Source of the DNA: Dehalococcoidia bacterium
GTDB lineage: Bacteria > Chloroflexota > Dehalococcoidia > Dehalococcoidales > DAOWJC01
Length of the DNA: 6,808 nucleotides
Assembly: GCA_030640595.1 (NCBI GenBank)
Contig: DAOWJC010000035.1
Span: forward strand, 1 to 6,808
Direction of reading: 5' to 3'
Shown here one piece after another: positions 5,811 to 6,808 of this stretch. The notes beneath the pieces were generated by a model, which made no database searches, was not told where the DNA came from, and saw only the letters and a program-made list of their open reading frames with translations. The position numbers were made by a program, and so were the translations under genes. The number at the start of each line of letters is the position of its first letter. The stretch's first letter is position 1.

Positions 5811-5816
5811 CCTCCA
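5811..5816 (-). promoter_or_regulatory. Shine-Dalgarno of ruvX just after the alaS stop
   Basis: On the minus strand the alaS stop TAG (5821-5819) is followed by TC and then TGGAGG, CAT, ATA, ACG. This strong anti-SD match is what fixes the ruvX start at ATA 5807 or ACG 5804, although neither is a standard start codon. The arrangement implies coupling to alaS translation. Confidence 0.75.
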
Positions 5817-5818
5817 GA

Positions 5819-6808
5819 CTATATTAAGTCTTTCACTAACCTAAGGGCTTCATCTAATTTAGCTTTATCCTTGCCACCGGCTTGGGCTAATCTGGCTTTA
5901 CCCCCACCACTACCCCCTGCCACCTTAGCCACCTGCTTTACTATTTTGCCGGCATCATAACCCTTAGCCACCAAATCCGGGGTTACTGCGGCTAGAAAAG
6001 CCGGCTTGTCTTCATAAACTGTGCCCAGAACTACCACCGCACTTTTTAGCTTCTCCCTGAGTAGGTCGCTCATCTCCCGTAAAGCTTGAGGCTGGACAGA
6101 CGGCACCTTGGCTGCCAATACGGTTACCCCTTTAACCACATCTGCCTGAGCTAGTAATGACTCGGCTGTTTTCTTGGATAGCTCCCTCTCCACAGCCAGC
6201 CTTTGCTTGCGCTCTTTATCCAGTTCGGTAATCAGACTGGACACCTTATCCTGAGCACCGTCCAGGGAAGTTCCTAGAAGTTGGGCAATCTTATCCAAGC
6301 TGGAAAATCGCTTATCAATAAATGCCTCAGCTCCTCTACCGGTAACAGCTTCAATACGGCGCAACCCAGCCCCAATGCTACTTTCGTCAATAATGTGAAA
6401 GAAACCTATCTCCTCGGTTGAGGCGACATGGGTGCCGCCACACAACTCGGCACTAACAAAGGGCTTACCAATTTTCATTACCCGGACTACATCGCCATAC
6501 TTTTCATCAAACAGGGCTATAGCCCCCTCCTCTATCGCCTTTTTATATGGAATCTCCTCATCATATACCTTCAGGTCCCGACGGATTTTGTCATTAACAA
6601 TATGGTTTACTTCCTGCAACTCTTTTTCCGTCACTGCTGTCAGGTGAGAGAAGTCAAACCTGAGCCGGTCGGGGGCTACCAGTGACCCCCTTTGCTGAAC
6701 TTGCTCACCCAATACCTGACGCAGAGCCGATTGAAGCAAATGGGTAGCGGTGTGATTGCGGGCAATATCAAGTCGGCGCTCCTTATCAACCTCGGCTGTT
6801 ACCTCGTC
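5819..6808 (-). CDS. alaS: Alanyl-tRNA synthetase, C-terminal part (5' end beyond window)
   Basis: The frame is open from the window edge to TAG at 5821-5819, giving 329 visible residues. A full AlaRS has about 870-880 aa, so the class II catalytic core lies outside. The visible part begins in the editing domain: RNHTATHLLQSAL carries H19 and H23 of the HxxxH zinc/editing motif, and AELCGGTHV provides C123 and H127. IGAGLRRIEAVTG follows. A charged helical stretch of about 176-220 (KERKQRLAVERELSKK) looks like the coiled coil linking to the C-Ala/DHHA1 domain. That domain ends with the glycine-rich GGSGGGKARLAQAGGKD near 298-314. The enzyme charges tRNA-Ala and clears mischarged Ser- and Gly-tRNA-Ala; all editing ligands visible here are intact. 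It heads the minus-strand group and is followed at once by ruvX. Confidence 0.96.
   Translation of the reverse strand, partial: DEVTAEVDKERRLDIARNHTATHLLQSALRQVLGEQVQQRGSLVAPDRLRFDFSHLTAVTEKELQEVNHIVNDKIRRDLKVYDEEIPYKKAIEEGAIALFDEKYGDVVRVMKIGKPFVSAELCGGTHVASTEEIGFFHIIDESSIGAGLRRIEAVTGRGAEAFIDKRFSSLDKIAQLLGTSLDGAQDKVSSLITELDKERKQRLAVERELSKKTAESLLAQADVVKGVTVLAAKVPSVQPQALREMSDLLREKLKSAVVVLGTVYEDKPAFLAAVTPDLVAKGYDAGKIVKQVAKVAGGSGGGKARLAQAGGKDKAKLDEALRLVKDLI

Noticed and set aside
6428..6685. Plus-strand open frames of 71-85 aa opposite alaS
   Set aside because: They are antisense shadows of the conserved AlaRS editing domain, including the CGGTH motif region.

Overview
The window looks like an ordinary, gene-dense stretch of a bacterial chromosome. 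It holds two convergent gene groups with short gaps and Shine-Dalgarno sites. Protein resemblance (the ValRS, the heme O synthase-like protein, a CoaBC tail and a small cysteine-rich protein) loosely suggests Chloroflexota, perhaps Dehalococcoidia. This is an impression from family memory, not a test, and no rRNA or tRNA is present to settle it.

Plus strand, 1-4301: the C-terminal end of coaBC (coenzyme A synthesis), then a 165-aa protein that I read as PD-(D/E)XK nuclease-like and probably translationally coupled to coaBC. Next is a 157-bp gap holding a GC-rich palindromic repeat, then a 67-aa cysteine-rich protein, a complete valS (valyl-tRNA synthetase, 892 aa) and a universal stress protein. 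The Shine-Dalgarno site of the stress protein overlaps the valS stop codon.

Minus strand, 6808-4362: the C-terminal 329 residues of alaS (alanyl-tRNA synthetase), then ruvX/yqgF, whose Shine-Dalgarno begins 2 nt after the alaS stop. After a gap of about 180 bp comes a UbiA-family membrane prenyltransferase resembling heme O synthase (ctaB/cyoE). The two groups converge at 4302-4361.

The clearest anomaly is translational. Neither ruvX nor the ctaB-like gene has an ATG, GTG, TTG or CTG codon where the conserved protein must begin, yet each has a good Shine-Dalgarno followed by ATA/ACG or ATA/ATT at workable spacing. Other points are a KMSKI (not KMSKS) loop in ValRS, the nuclease-like protein beside coaBC, a possible 12-codon leader peptide overlapping a hairpin upstream of ctaB, and the repeat. 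I see no CRISPR array, insertion sequence, defence island or clearly new multi-gene system.
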